Assembly (NCBI GenBank): GCA_020636355.1
Contig: JACJYB010000019.1
Coordinates: forward strand, 1-64,000
Direction: 5' to 3'
DNA length: 64,000 nucleotides
DNA from: Lewinellaceae bacterium
GTDB taxonomy: Bacteria > Bacteroidota > Bacteroidia > Chitinophagales > Saprospiraceae
Notes under the pieces: model-generated
What the model saw: the letters and a program-made list of their open reading frames with translations, nothing else
The model's database searches: none
What the model was told of the DNA's origin: nothing
In this document: piece after piece, positions 1-8,055 of the stretch
How positions within the stretch are numbered: position 1 is the first letter of the stretch
Layout of the letters: each line of letters opens with the position of its first letter
Position numbers and translations under genes: made by a program

Positions 1-113
1 ATTACATATAAAAATTCTTTCCCTAACTCGTTAAAGAGTAATTACAATAGTACCTAAGAACCAAATATGATTTGGTAAGCTAACCTCTCAAACCGTTAGG
101 TAATAAATAAGAA

Positions 114-163
114 AGCCGGGCAGGTAATAAAATGCCTTCGTTTTTTACCACCCCACCCCGGCT
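114..163 (-). terminator. Inverted repeat downstream of the cupin gene
   Basis: AGCCGGG (114-120) pairs with CCCGGCT (157-163), and inside it AGGTAA pairs with TTACC. On the minus strand the hairpin follows the cupin stop codon and runs into a T-rich tail. It is a plausible factor-independent terminator, although the loop is long and the tail is interrupted by a C. Confidence 0.5.
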
Positions 164-180
164 GACTTTCAATGAGGTTA

Positions 181-543
181 TTAATCACTTTTAACATCCA
201 CAAGTAGCATTTTCACCGGTTTTTCGCTGTTGTTAATCACCATATGCGTTTCGGCTTCACTCCAAAGCGTCGTACCTGCTTTTACGGAAATGTTCTGAGT
301 CTGCCCGCCTTCAACGGTCAAAGAAACCGATGCGTCCGTAAGTACGATGACCAGATGTGGGTCATGGTGATGAAAACCAGCGCCACAGACTTCTTTTCCG
401 GGCGTACTTATGTACTCAGTAACCTTTAATTGTGCGTTATCAACTAACATCTGTACGGTATCCTGAACATTGACCGTTTCCTGGCCACGGACACTAAAAC
501 TGTAAATAAAAAAACAAACGATAAAAACAATAAGCTGTTTCAT
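181..543 (-). CDS. Small secreted cupin-domain protein
   Basis: This is a 120-residue protein with a cleavable signal peptide ending near residue 20 (hydrophobic core IVFIVCFFIYSF), followed by a single cupin barrel. The cupin metal motif is recognisable in GAGFHHHDPHLVIVL at residues 55-69, where the His cluster would bind a metal, and the second half (GTTLWSEAETHMVIN) supplies the other conserved strand. The substrate cannot be read from the sequence. It lies 142 bases downstream of an AraC-type regulator on the same strand and may be controlled by it. Similar single-cupin exported proteins are common in Bacteroidota and are generally uncharacterised. Confidence 0.75.
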   Translation of the reverse strand: MKQLIVFIVCFFIYSFSVRGQETVNVQDTVQMLVDNAQLKVTEYISTPGKEVCGAGFHHHDPHLVIVLTDASVSLTVEGGQTQNISVKAGTTLWSEAETHMVINNSEKPVKMLLVDVKSD

Positions 544-685
544 TGAACAAAATTTAGGTTAAACGGAATTTGATTGCATTGTTCAAATTTATCCGTGTTG
601 TCTGAAACAACCTTTACTCAATCGTCCAATAGCTTTGCTGAGGCAACCATTGAATGGACCGATTCAAGTTTATTTATTCGATACC

Positions 686-1609
686 CTAAAAAGAATTTTT
701 CTTATAGCTCGCGGGCGCAATTCCATAAGCCGCTTTAAACACACGACTAAAATGGGAAGCATTTTCAAATCCACAATCAAATGCAATTTCTCTGATTGTT
801 TTATGACTGAAATTTAATTTGTCTTTTGCCAATTCCAATCTCCTGGCAGTAAGCCACTTGGAAGGCGAAGTATGGTAAAAAGCACTAAATTCTCTTTTAA
901 AGACAGACAAGCTGCGATCGGCAAGTTTTGCAAACTCCGGGATAGTCAAATTATACATGTAATTGGATTCCATAATTTGCCAGATGGGTACATGATACTG
1001 ATCAGAAATACCATAGGCGTACGCAAGGAATTCTTTATTAACCGGATCAGCCAATAAATTATAAAGTAATTCCCGGAATTTCATTTCCAAAAGTTTCTCA
1101 GGCAATTTGTGATAATCCTCAAAGTACTGGATCATGGTTCTAAAAAATACAATCGATGTTTCGTTTGCATTTAACAGGCTTAGCATCCTATTACCTGTAG
1201 CGTAGTCCAATACACTTAAGGATAAATATTCGCGGTAATCATTCAACACACTTCTTAGAAAATCGTCTTTGAAGCTGAATGATATGGTTTCCCACCCGGC
1301 AAACTCATACATTTCTTCGGTATATGCCATTGGCTGTGCAAAAATGCAGCTGCCCTCTGTGGTGGTGAAGGACTTACCACCATGGTGATACGTTTTCTTC
1401 CCGCTGAGGGTGTATGCGATGGTGTTGTAGTGAGACCACAATTTAACTTGCTTATCCTTCTGGGGACAGATATAATGGGCAAAGAGCATATCCTTTACCA
1501 TCCAGGTTTTGAAAACTTTAGGATGTTCAACCTTATAATCGTATGCGTTAATCACGTTAATTGGGGCTACGTTACAGCCGAATTTATTAAATCCTTCAAG
1601 ATTGCGCAA
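686..1609 (-). CDS. AraC family transcriptional regulator
   Basis: The protein has an N-terminal cupin-like ligand-binding half (residues 50-120, containing KKTYHHGGKSFTTTEGS) and a C-terminal double helix-turn-helix (about 210-305). The second helix-turn-helix has the typical signature IREIAFDCGFENASHFSRVFKAAYG. It would bind DNA as a one-component regulator and may control the adjacent cupin gene. The start is doubtful. The frame begins with TTG at 1609, there is no ATG between the upstream in-frame stop and that codon, and the first internal ATG is codon 37 (1501). An ATG one frame away, just after the terminator at 1656-1692, suggests either a non-ATG start or a small frameshift at the 5-prime end. 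Confidence 0.8.
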   Translation of the reverse strand: MRNLEGFNKFGCNVAPINVINAYDYKVEHPKVFKTWMVKDMLFAHYICPQKDKQVKLWSHYNTIAYTLSGKKTYHHGGKSFTTTEGSCIFAQPMAYTEEMYEFAGWETISFSFKDDFLRSVLNDYREYLSLSVLDYATGNRMLSLLNANETSIVFFRTMIQYFEDYHKLPEKLLEMKFRELLYNLLADPVNKEFLAYAYGISDQYHVPIWQIMESNYMYNLTIPEFAKLADRSLSVFKREFSAFYHTSPSKWLTARRLELAKDKLNFSHKTIREIAFDCGFENASHFSRVFKAAYGIAPASYKKNSF

Positions 1610-1655
1610 AGTTTTCCGGCTGCAATTCGCCCATTCGTAATGGATGCCGAATCAT

Positions 1656-1692
1656 AAAAAAAGCCGGTAAACCTTGCGGATTACCGGCTTTT
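1656..1692 (-). terminator. Terminator after the second susCD pair
   Basis: AAAAGCCGGTAA and TTACCGGCTTTT form a near-perfect stem around a ten-base loop. It is flanked by A and T runs, so it can act on either strand. On the minus strand it follows the susD stop codon at 1736 by about 45 bases and separates the operon from the AraC gene. Confidence 0.85.
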
Positions 1693-1735
1693 AGCCGATC
1701 AGCTATGATTAAAAGTTATACTTAATCCGGATCGA

Positions 1736-3142
1736 TCAATAGCCCGGATTCTGATTCATATTAGCATTAGCATCCAATTCCGCCTGAGGAATCGGTGCCA
1801 CAAACCGGTTGTTTGGATAAGCAACATCGCAAACCAGATTGGTGCAATCGGTACGGACCAGGCTTTGCTTGTGACGCATCAATTCCCATAGACGCTGACC
1901 TTCAAACATCAATTCAATCCGCTTTTCTTTCTCGATTTCATCCAACAGGGTCTGGCCGGTAGCTGTGACCGCCTCAGCTGAAGGGAGGCCTCGCTGGCGT
2001 ATCGTGGTAACATCAGCTTGTGCCCCAGTTTCATCGCCCAGCATAGCACGTGCTTCCGCGCGAATCAGGTACATCTCCGAAAGTCGCAATACCGGTGTAT
2101 TATTCTGATACTGCGTATTCGGATATTTGTTAACCCGCAGATTTCCATAAACACCACCTATTGTCTCATCGGTTTTAAACAATTGTCCGCGGACATCGCC
2201 TTCCGGTATGGCACTAAGCAAGTCAGCAGAGGGCAAATAGTCGCCGTAGCCTTCCGGAATGTACATCCGGCCCAATGCATCCGAACCATTATCGTCATCC
2301 TGACGGAAAATCACTTCAAAAATGGACTCGCTGGATAATCCCTGGCTCCAACTATCAACGTATTGATCGGTAGATACCAAGGAATAATTACCGCTGCTAA
2401 TGACTGCTGAAGCCATTTGTTCTGCCATTTGGAAATTACCCATGTACAGAGCTACTCTTGCCAGCAGGGCCTGTGCAGCCTCCTTGGAAATCCGGCCTGC
2501 GCTTGGCGGTTCAATCTTGAGCAATGGAATTGCAGTCTGGAGGTCAGAAATTATCTGTTGATATACTTCTGCGACCGTATTGCGGACTGGCTTGGAGTTT
2601 TGATCAAATACGGTTACCACAGCCACACCCGGATGCGAATTGTCCGATGTAAATCCATAATGCTGTGCAAACATACGTACCAGGTCAAAATGCGCCAATG
2701 CTCTTAGCGCGTAGGCCTCTCCGACATACTCATCCTTTTGATCCTGGACGGCCGGAGTCACTTCGACCTCTGCATTGATGACTACATTGGCACGATTGAT
2801 AACATCATACATAATTCCCCACATACCTAAGGCGATTCCATCCAGAGCCGTGGCCTGATAATCCGAGAAATCCCTGGCACGGTTTGCCTGCGCATTCTGT
2901 TTGACGTCATCAGACATTACATCAGGTACCAGTACAAAATATCGACCATAGTAATTGGAAGATTGAAGTCCGGAATAAATCCCGTAAACAGCAGCTTTGT
3001 AGTCATCAATTTCCTTGATAGCATCTCCTAATGCTACCGACTGATATGGATTGAGATCCAGAAAATCTTTCCCACAGGAAGTCGCAAAGAAGATCAGCAA
3101 CAGGGAAAAGATTCTTGCATATTTATTTATATTCTTTTTCAT
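1736..3142 (-). CDS. SusD/RagB family outer-membrane glycan-binding lipoprotein (pair A)
   Basis: This is a 468-residue lipoprotein with a signal peptide ending in the lipobox FFATSC (acylated Cys23). A TPR-like SusD core follows and the protein ends with the family hallmark IPQAELDANANMNQNPGY. SusD proteins cap the SusC channel on the cell surface and capture oligosaccharides. The start lies 45 bases downstream of the SusC reading frame, so the two are one transcript, and a strong terminator follows. The internal elements (KRIELMFEGQRLWELMRH near residue 408) are typical of intact SusD proteins, so this partner looks functional although its SusC is frameshifted. Confidence 0.93.
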   Translation of the reverse strand: MKKNINKYARIFSLLLIFFATSCGKDFLDLNPYQSVALGDAIKEIDDYKAAVYGIYSGLQSSNYYGRYFVLVPDVMSDDVKQNAQANRARDFSDYQATALDGIALGMWGIMYDVINRANVVINAEVEVTPAVQDQKDEYVGEAYALRALAHFDLVRMFAQHYGFTSDNSHPGVAVVTVFDQNSKPVRNTVAEVYQQIISDLQTAIPLLKIEPPSAGRISKEAAQALLARVALYMGNFQMAEQMASAVISSGNYSLVSTDQYVDSWSQGLSSESIFEVIFRQDDDNGSDALGRMYIPEGYGDYLPSADLLSAIPEGDVRGQLFKTDETIGGVYGNLRVNKYPNTQYQNNTPVLRLSEMYLIRAEARAMLGDETGAQADVTTIRQRGLPSAEAVTATGQTLLDEIEKEKRIELMFEGQRLWELMRHKQSLVRTDCTNLVCDVAYPNNRFVAPIPQAELDANANMNQNPGY

Positions 3143-3187
3143 TCTTTCTTTGATTTTAAGTGAAACAACTTTACAAACCCGATGGAA

Positions 3188-4657
3188 TTAAAATCCCAGA
3201 TCAAGTCCGAAAGAAATTGTTTTCATATTTGGTACCGGTGATGAAACAATACCGTTAATGGATGCTTCTGGATCCATATACAGATCTTTTTCACGGGTGT
3301 AAGTCCACAAGTTGGTTCCGCGTAGATAAACGCTAGCTGAACGGACTTTCACGCGATTGAGAATATCACTAGGAATCCGATAGCCCAGTGTAAAGTTGCG
3401 CAGACGCAGGTACGATCCATCGTGCAACCAACGAGTCATGTTTGCTACATTGGAGTTGTTGTTACCTCCCCAACGGAAATAGGGCACCTCCGTTACATCA
3501 CCGGGTTTTTCCCAACGGGTAAGGTTAAGATTTGTTTGTGAACGTGGCGTCAATGAACCATCTCCCTGCAAAAAGCGAGCTTCAGTGTCATACAGGTAAT
3601 TACCCCAACTGTAGGAAAACTGGGCATTCATGAATAGCCCTTTCCAGCTGATATCAGCGTTCAAACCGCCGAAGAAATCCGGGGTTGCACTGCGTCCCGA
3701 GGTAAAGCGTTCTGCTGCGTTTATGTCTCCTGTAATTTCTGTTTTGGTGCTGTCAACATACCATTGCGGTGTACCATCTGCGCTATTTACGCCAGCCCAC
3801 TCATACAAATAGAAAGTTTGGAAATCATAACCTTCTTTCCGCAATTTGGTATCGTCGACGATATCTTCGTCCAACTTGGTGATGCGGTTTTTAAGGAAGG
3901 TGATGTTTGCACCCAAACTGATGGTCAGGTCATTTTTCCTCAAGACATCTGCATTCAGGGTAATTTCGATCCCGTTATTACGCATTGCCCCAAAGTTCTG
4001 CGTCAATGAGGAAAATCCTGTGGTCCTGGAAATAGGCCTGTTCAACAACAAGTTACTGGATTCACGATCAAAATATTCAATCGTACCATTCAGGAAGCGC
4101 ATTAATTCGAAATCAAGACCGACGTTAAAGCTTGACGTGGATTCCCAGGTCAAATCGATGTTACCGATATTGGATGGCGCTCCACCAGGAGTTCCATCGT
4201 AATCCTGGCCAAATCCAAACAATGGAATGTGCTGGTAATTGCCAATTCCGGCATTTCCATTGGTACCATAGGAAGCACGCAATTTTAAAGCATCGACGAA
4301 AGATAGATTATCGATAAATGCTTCCTGGTCTAAGCGCCACGACGCTCCGATCGACCAGAATGTACCATACCGGTTATTGATTCCGAATCTTGAAGACCCG
4401 TCCCGGCGAATCGTTCCTGATAAATAATATTTCAGATTATAGTTGTAGTCAACGCGTCCAAAGATGGACTCAAAAGAGTATTCCGCAATATCGCTGGATG
4501 CCTGGGTTGGCGTAGCTGCGTTAGCCAGGGTGCGAAGCGTGGGATTAGGATAACCTTCTCCGGAAAGCTCAAGGCCTTTACGTTTGTTCTTTTGAGCCTC
4601 ATAACCAGCCAATACGGTAAAGTTGTGCGTATTATTCAGTGATTTGGTATAATTCAA
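3188..4657 (-). CDS. SusC-type TonB-dependent receptor, C-terminal beta-barrel part (frameshifted)
   Basis: This 489-residue stretch covers the second half of a SusC/RagA barrel and ends with the usual aromatic terminus (MKTISFGLDLGF). Strands such as RRDGSSRFGINNRYGTFWSIGASWRLD are characteristic of the family. The nominal first codon is a TTG inside the barrel (NYTKSLNNTHNFTVLAGYEAQKN), so this is not a true start. The open frame extends further upstream through ESRYGDGRNVGGYATETNIG. Together with the frame at 4800-6224 and about 47 residues between them it gives a receptor of roughly 1010 residues, the normal SusC length. The reading frame differs from that of the N-terminal part by the equivalent of two single-base deletions. 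Confidence 0.85.
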   Translation of the reverse strand: MNYTKSLNNTHNFTVLAGYEAQKNKRKGLELSGEGYPNPTLRTLANAATPTQASSDIAEYSFESIFGRVDYNYNLKYYLSGTIRRDGSSRFGINNRYGTFWSIGASWRLDQEAFIDNLSFVDALKLRASYGTNGNAGIGNYQHIPLFGFGQDYDGTPGGAPSNIGNIDLTWESTSSFNVGLDFELMRFLNGTIEYFDRESSNLLLNRPISRTTGFSSLTQNFGAMRNNGIEITLNADVLRKNDLTISLGANITFLKNRITKLDEDIVDDTKLRKEGYDFQTFYLYEWAGVNSADGTPQWYVDSTKTEITGDINAAERFTSGRSATPDFFGGLNADISWKGLFMNAQFSYSWGNYLYDTEARFLQGDGSLTPRSQTNLNLTRWEKPGDVTEVPYFRWGGNNNSNVANMTRWLHDGSYLRLRNFTLGYRIPSDILNRVKVRSASVYLRGTNLWTYTREKDLYMDPEASINGIVSSPVPNMKTISFGLDLGF

Positions 4658-4799
4658 TGTTTGCGTACCGATCCAGTTATCTTCTCCAATGTTGGTTTCC
4701 GTGGCATAACCGCCTACGTTCCTGCCATCTCCGTAACGGGATTCCGATAAAAGAACTCCTGGACGTCAATCAAATCGATGGCCCATGAGGTCCGGAATT
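4658..4799 (-). other. Double frameshift zone joining the two halves of SusC (pair A)
   Basis: Reading the minus strand, the N-terminal frame runs GEYEILK and hits TGA. Shifting one base gives DLKFRTSWAIDLIDVQE, which then runs into a stop. Shifting again gives LLSESRYGDGRNVGG and the C-terminal frame. One missing A in the AAG codon near 4808 and one missing base near 4755 (a TTCTTTT run) would restore a continuous SusC. Both sites are next to short homopolymers, so sequencing error and genuine pseudogenisation are both possible. Confidence 0.8.
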
Positions 4800-6224
4800 T
4801 CAAATCTTGAGAATTTCGTACTCGCCGGATAAATTATCGATAATCCTTAACTGGTTGAACATCCGTGCATCATCGCCAGACAAACTACCGACCGGGTTGT
4901 TACCACCCATAAAGAACGACTTATGGTCACCGTAAAACCGACCTTGATCATCGTACAATGGAATGACTGGTGCCAGAAAATACCCGGTATACAAAGGATT
5001 CGCCCAGAAGCTTCCATCACTCATACCAAACTGTTCCATGTTGGAAGCAAAAAGGTTGTTGGTAAATTTCAGCTTGGATGTAGGCGTTACCGTAATATTG
5101 ACCCTTGATGATAAACGGTCCAGCCCGGAATAGATAACCGGCGCCCCTTGACTAAAATATGAGCCTGAAATGTAATAATTCACAAAATCATTACCACCGC
5201 TGGCGCTTAAGTCATAACTCTGGGTCTGACCGGTCCGCGTGATTTCGTCAATCCAATTGGTTTCGACATTGATCTTTTGAATTTCACCGTTCGCGCCAAA
5301 ATCAACAGCTCCCGGATAATAACCCTCAAACCGGCTGACAGCCTTTTCGATGGTCTCGCCGCGGTTCATCCAGCCCTCTAAAAACATCTGGGTATATTGC
5401 TCGGAAGTAAGTCCTTTCAGTCTTTTCTTTTCAGAAACTGCCCAATTGTTGAAACCGTATTGGGTCCGCAGGTCAATTTTTGGCTTTCCTGTCCGGCCGC
5501 TTTTGGTCGTGATCAAAATCACACCATTAGCTCCTCTGGAACCATAAATGGACGTTGCTGCAGCATCCTTCAAAACGGTGACCGACTCGATGTCGTTAGG
5601 GTTGAGTGCGGCCATGGTATTGGCCGTCGTATTGGTGCGGGTAATATCGCCTGCTGTAACAGGGATCCCGTCAATTACGTAAAGCGGTTCACTGGAAGCA
5701 CTGATAGAGCCAATACCACGGATGCGCACCTGCACGTTCGCACCTGGCTGACCATTGCCCATCACCGCCTGCAAACCAGCGACGTTCCCTTGCAATGTCT
5801 GTTCGACGGAAGCCAAAGGAACTTGCTCCAGCTTGGCGGATTGTAATTTTGAAACTGCTCCTGTAAGCTCTTCCTTTCTGGATGTGCCATACCCTACGAC
5901 GACAACTTCATTCAACTGAGTAGTAGCATCCTCAAGGGTAATTGTCAACATACCCGAAGCAGCATTTACCGACAATCTCTGTGTTTCATATCCAATGAAT
6001 GAGATTTCGAGAACTACTTCATTCTCAGGTACTGCCAGAGAGAATGATCCATCTATCTCCGTAGTAACCCCAATTGTAGTACCTTGTACAACTACACTGG
6101 CTCCAATCAACGGATCGCCAGCATTATCTATGACCACACCTTTAGCCGTAAACTGCCCATATACGGAAGCAGTCACAAGACATAGCATGGACAAGACTAA
6201 TTTGAGATTAGTAAACATCTTCAT
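4800..6224 (-). CDS. SusC-type TonB-dependent receptor, N-terminal part (frameshifted)
   Basis: This 474-residue part has a signal peptide (to about residue 23) and a carboxypeptidase-regulatory-like beta-sandwich (24-90, VVIDNAGDPLIGASVVVQG). The SusC sequence NEVVVVGYGTSRKEELTGAVS follows, then a plug domain with VRIRGIGSISASSEPLYVIDGIP and SVTVLKDAAATSIYGSRGANGV, and then the first barrel strands. It should form the TonB-energised outer-membrane import channel that partners the SusD at 1736-3142. The reading frame stops at 4800 with an apparent one-base deletion. As it stands the protein would lack most of the barrel and be non-functional. Confidence 0.88.
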   Translation of the reverse strand: MKMFTNLKLVLSMLCLVTASVYGQFTAKGVVIDNAGDPLIGASVVVQGTTIGVTTEIDGSFSLAVPENEVVLEISFIGYETQRLSVNAASGMLTITLEDATTQLNEVVVVGYGTSRKEELTGAVSKLQSAKLEQVPLASVEQTLQGNVAGLQAVMGNGQPGANVQVRIRGIGSISASSEPLYVIDGIPVTAGDITRTNTTANTMAALNPNDIESVTVLKDAAATSIYGSRGANGVILITTKSGRTGKPKIDLRTQYGFNNWAVSEKKRLKGLTSEQYTQMFLEGWMNRGETIEKAVSRFEGYYPGAVDFGANGEIQKINVETNWIDEITRTGQTQSYDLSASGGNDFVNYYISGSYFSQGAPVIYSGLDRLSSRVNITVTPTSKLKFTNNLFASNMEQFGMSDGSFWANPLYTGYFLAPVIPLYDDQGRFYGDHKSFFMGGNNPVGSLSGDDARMFNQLRIIDNLSGEYEILKI

Positions 6225-6330
6225 AAACTCGATTTAGTATTGGTTAAGAAAATAGGCCTAGCCTTTAAGTTTGGTTCTTATAATTTGAAACGTCTTTCCT
6301 ACTGAAATTGCTGTTTTTCCCTGAAATACA

Positions 6331-6368
6331 AAGAGCGAAAGAGTTAAAACAATTACTCTTCCGCTCTT
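6331..6368 (-). promoter_or_regulatory. Strong hairpin in the susC (pair A) 5-prime leader
   Basis: The minus strand carries a 14-base stem (AAGAGCGGAAGAGT against ACTCTTTCGCTCTT, one G-T pair) with a ten-base loop, about 107 bases upstream of the SusC start. No T tract follows, so it is not a normal terminator. A TATATTTA box lies just upstream (about 6379-6386) and resembles the Bacteroidota -7 element TAnnTTTG at seven of eight positions. The rest of the 6225-6516 gap is AT-rich and shows nothing else. Confidence 0.4.
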
Positions 6369-6516
6369 CATAAGTGAACAGTAAATATAGTAAACGAATT
6401 AATTTATTTATACCAATTAATGGCTATTAAGTGTGCTTGATCACATTGAATTCCAACAACTTGAATAAAAGCCATGTATAAATATCATTAATAATTAATA
6501 TAATATATTATTCAAG

Positions 6517-6551
6517 AAAAAAAGCCAGAATTACTCATTCTGGCTTTTTTT
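6517..6551 (-). terminator. Terminator after susCD pair B
   Basis: AAAGCCAGAAT and ATTCTGGCTTT flank a five-base loop and are bordered by runs of A and T. The hairpin lies 22 bases after the SusD stop at 6573, so it closes the transcript that includes pair B. Pair A then needs its own promoter. Confidence 0.9.
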
Positions 6552-6572
6552 CACAGGGGAGATTAACTCACA

Positions 6573-8048
6573 TTAATATCCAGGATTTTGAGTCATTTGT
6601 CCACCGCTGAGGTCGATTTCAGATTGCGGTATCGGAAACAATTCATTTTTGCCGGCTGTGAATTTGGGCTTTAGCTTAGCCATGACCTGATCAGCCCTAC
6701 CCTGCCGCAACAAATCAAACCAGCGATGCTGCTCCATCCCTAATTCAACCCTGCGTTCGTGCCAGATCGCATTGCGCAAGGTTGACTTGTCTGTTAGCGT
6801 TACATCCGGCAGTACGGCTTTGCCGCCACGGGCACGGGCGCGTACCATATTCAGGTAGGTCAATGCCTGAGCCGTATTACCGTTTTCGTTTAATGCCTCA
6901 GCTGCTATTAATAAGACCTCGGCATAGCGGAATAAACGGATATTACCCGGGCCATTTCCATTGCCACCGGTATGTTCTGGCACCCATGCTTTCTGGTTAT
7001 AGCGTTCACCGACAATCTCGGGGTTGTCCTGCACATAGGCAGATCCATCCGGCAGCACTTCGCCTACATACAAAATGGTGGCATCCCGTCTGGGATCACC
7101 CCTTTCGAACTCGGCAATCAGGTCATCCGATGGGCGGTTGAACCCCCAACCCAGGTTGGGCACTCCGCGCACACCCTGCACCTCATTGTATTGAGATCCG
7201 GCACCTCCGATATCCAATGCTGTCGATTGCACTTCGAAAACCGATTCGATGGAGTTTTCGCCTTCCGGTAAAAATAGCTTGGCATAATCCGGGAATAAGC
7301 CATAGACCCCGGAATTAATCACCTTCATGGCGAATTCCTCTGCTTTTCCAAAATCTCCAATGGTCAAGTACACTTTTGCCAGATAGGCATTCGCCGCGCC
7401 GCGGGTAGCCCGCCCTGTTTCGGTAGCCGGATAAGAATCCGGGAGCACATCTGCTGCGTCCTGAAGATCCTGAATGATTGCAGCATAAACATCGGCCGCA
7501 GGAACCCGTGGCTGCTTGTATTCATCCGGAGTAAGCGGTTTAAGGATTAACGGCAAATCACCGAACCAGCGAACCAATGTGAAATAAAAGTATGCTCTTA
7601 AAAATTTGTTTTCTGCAATATACCTGGCCTTTAAATTCTCATTCATGTCGATATTCGGGATGTTATCAATCGCCAGATTGGCCCGGTATATTCCGCGAAA
7701 ATATCCGGACCAGACCGTACTCATAGCCAGGTTTCCGGCATCGTAGGTAAAGTCATCGATCTCCAGTAAAAAGTTAGCGTCATTGGGCGTACTGCCTTTA
7801 TCTGCATCGTCGGATACAATGTCCGTCATGCCGATGTAGGAAAATACGTGCACTTCCCAGTTGCGCAAGAGGTTGTAAACCGCATTGGTCGCCCACAGGG
7901 CATGCGTTTCGTTTTGAAAAAAGTTGTCCGAGGTGAGCTGGCCCAGCGGCTTTTTCTCCAGTAAATCCTGGCATCCCTGTAAAGGAATCATAAGAAGTAA
8001 CCCGGCCAATATGATGCTCTGATGTATTGATTTCATTGCTTGCTTCAT
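6573..8048 (-). CDS. SusD/RagB family outer-membrane glycan-binding lipoprotein (pair B)
   Basis: From the ATG at 8048 this is a 491-residue lipoprotein with the lipobox PLQGC (Cys26), a TPR-containing SusD fold and the terminal signature IPQSEIDLSGGQMTQNPGY. The frame is open ten codons further upstream. However, 8048 lies just after the SusC stop and gives a proper lipoprotein signal, so it is preferred; 8036 is another possible ATG. Conserved SusD elements include LRAYFYFTLVRWFGDLPLI (about 145-163 from this start) and ERRVELGMEQHRWFDLLRQG near the C-terminus. It would bind glycan at the cell surface with the SusC encoded immediately upstream. Confidence 0.94.
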   Translation of the reverse strand: MKQAMKSIHQSIILAGLLLMIPLQGCQDLLEKKPLGQLTSDNFFQNETHALWATNAVYNLLRNWEVHVFSYIGMTDIVSDDADKGSTPNDANFLLEIDDFTYDAGNLAMSTVWSGYFRGIYRANLAIDNIPNIDMNENLKARYIAENKFLRAYFYFTLVRWFGDLPLILKPLTPDEYKQPRVPAADVYAAIIQDLQDAADVLPDSYPATETGRATRGAANAYLAKVYLTIGDFGKAEEFAMKVINSGVYGLFPDYAKLFLPEGENSIESVFEVQSTALDIGGAGSQYNEVQGVRGVPNLGWGFNRPSDDLIAEFERGDPRRDATILYVGEVLPDGSAYVQDNPEIVGERYNQKAWVPEHTGGNGNGPGNIRLFRYAEVLLIAAEALNENGNTAQALTYLNMVRARARGGKAVLPDVTLTDKSTLRNAIWHERRVELGMEQHRWFDLLRQGRADQVMAKLKPKFTAGKNELFPIPQSEIDLSGGQMTQNPGY

Positions 8049-8055
8049 TTTGAGA

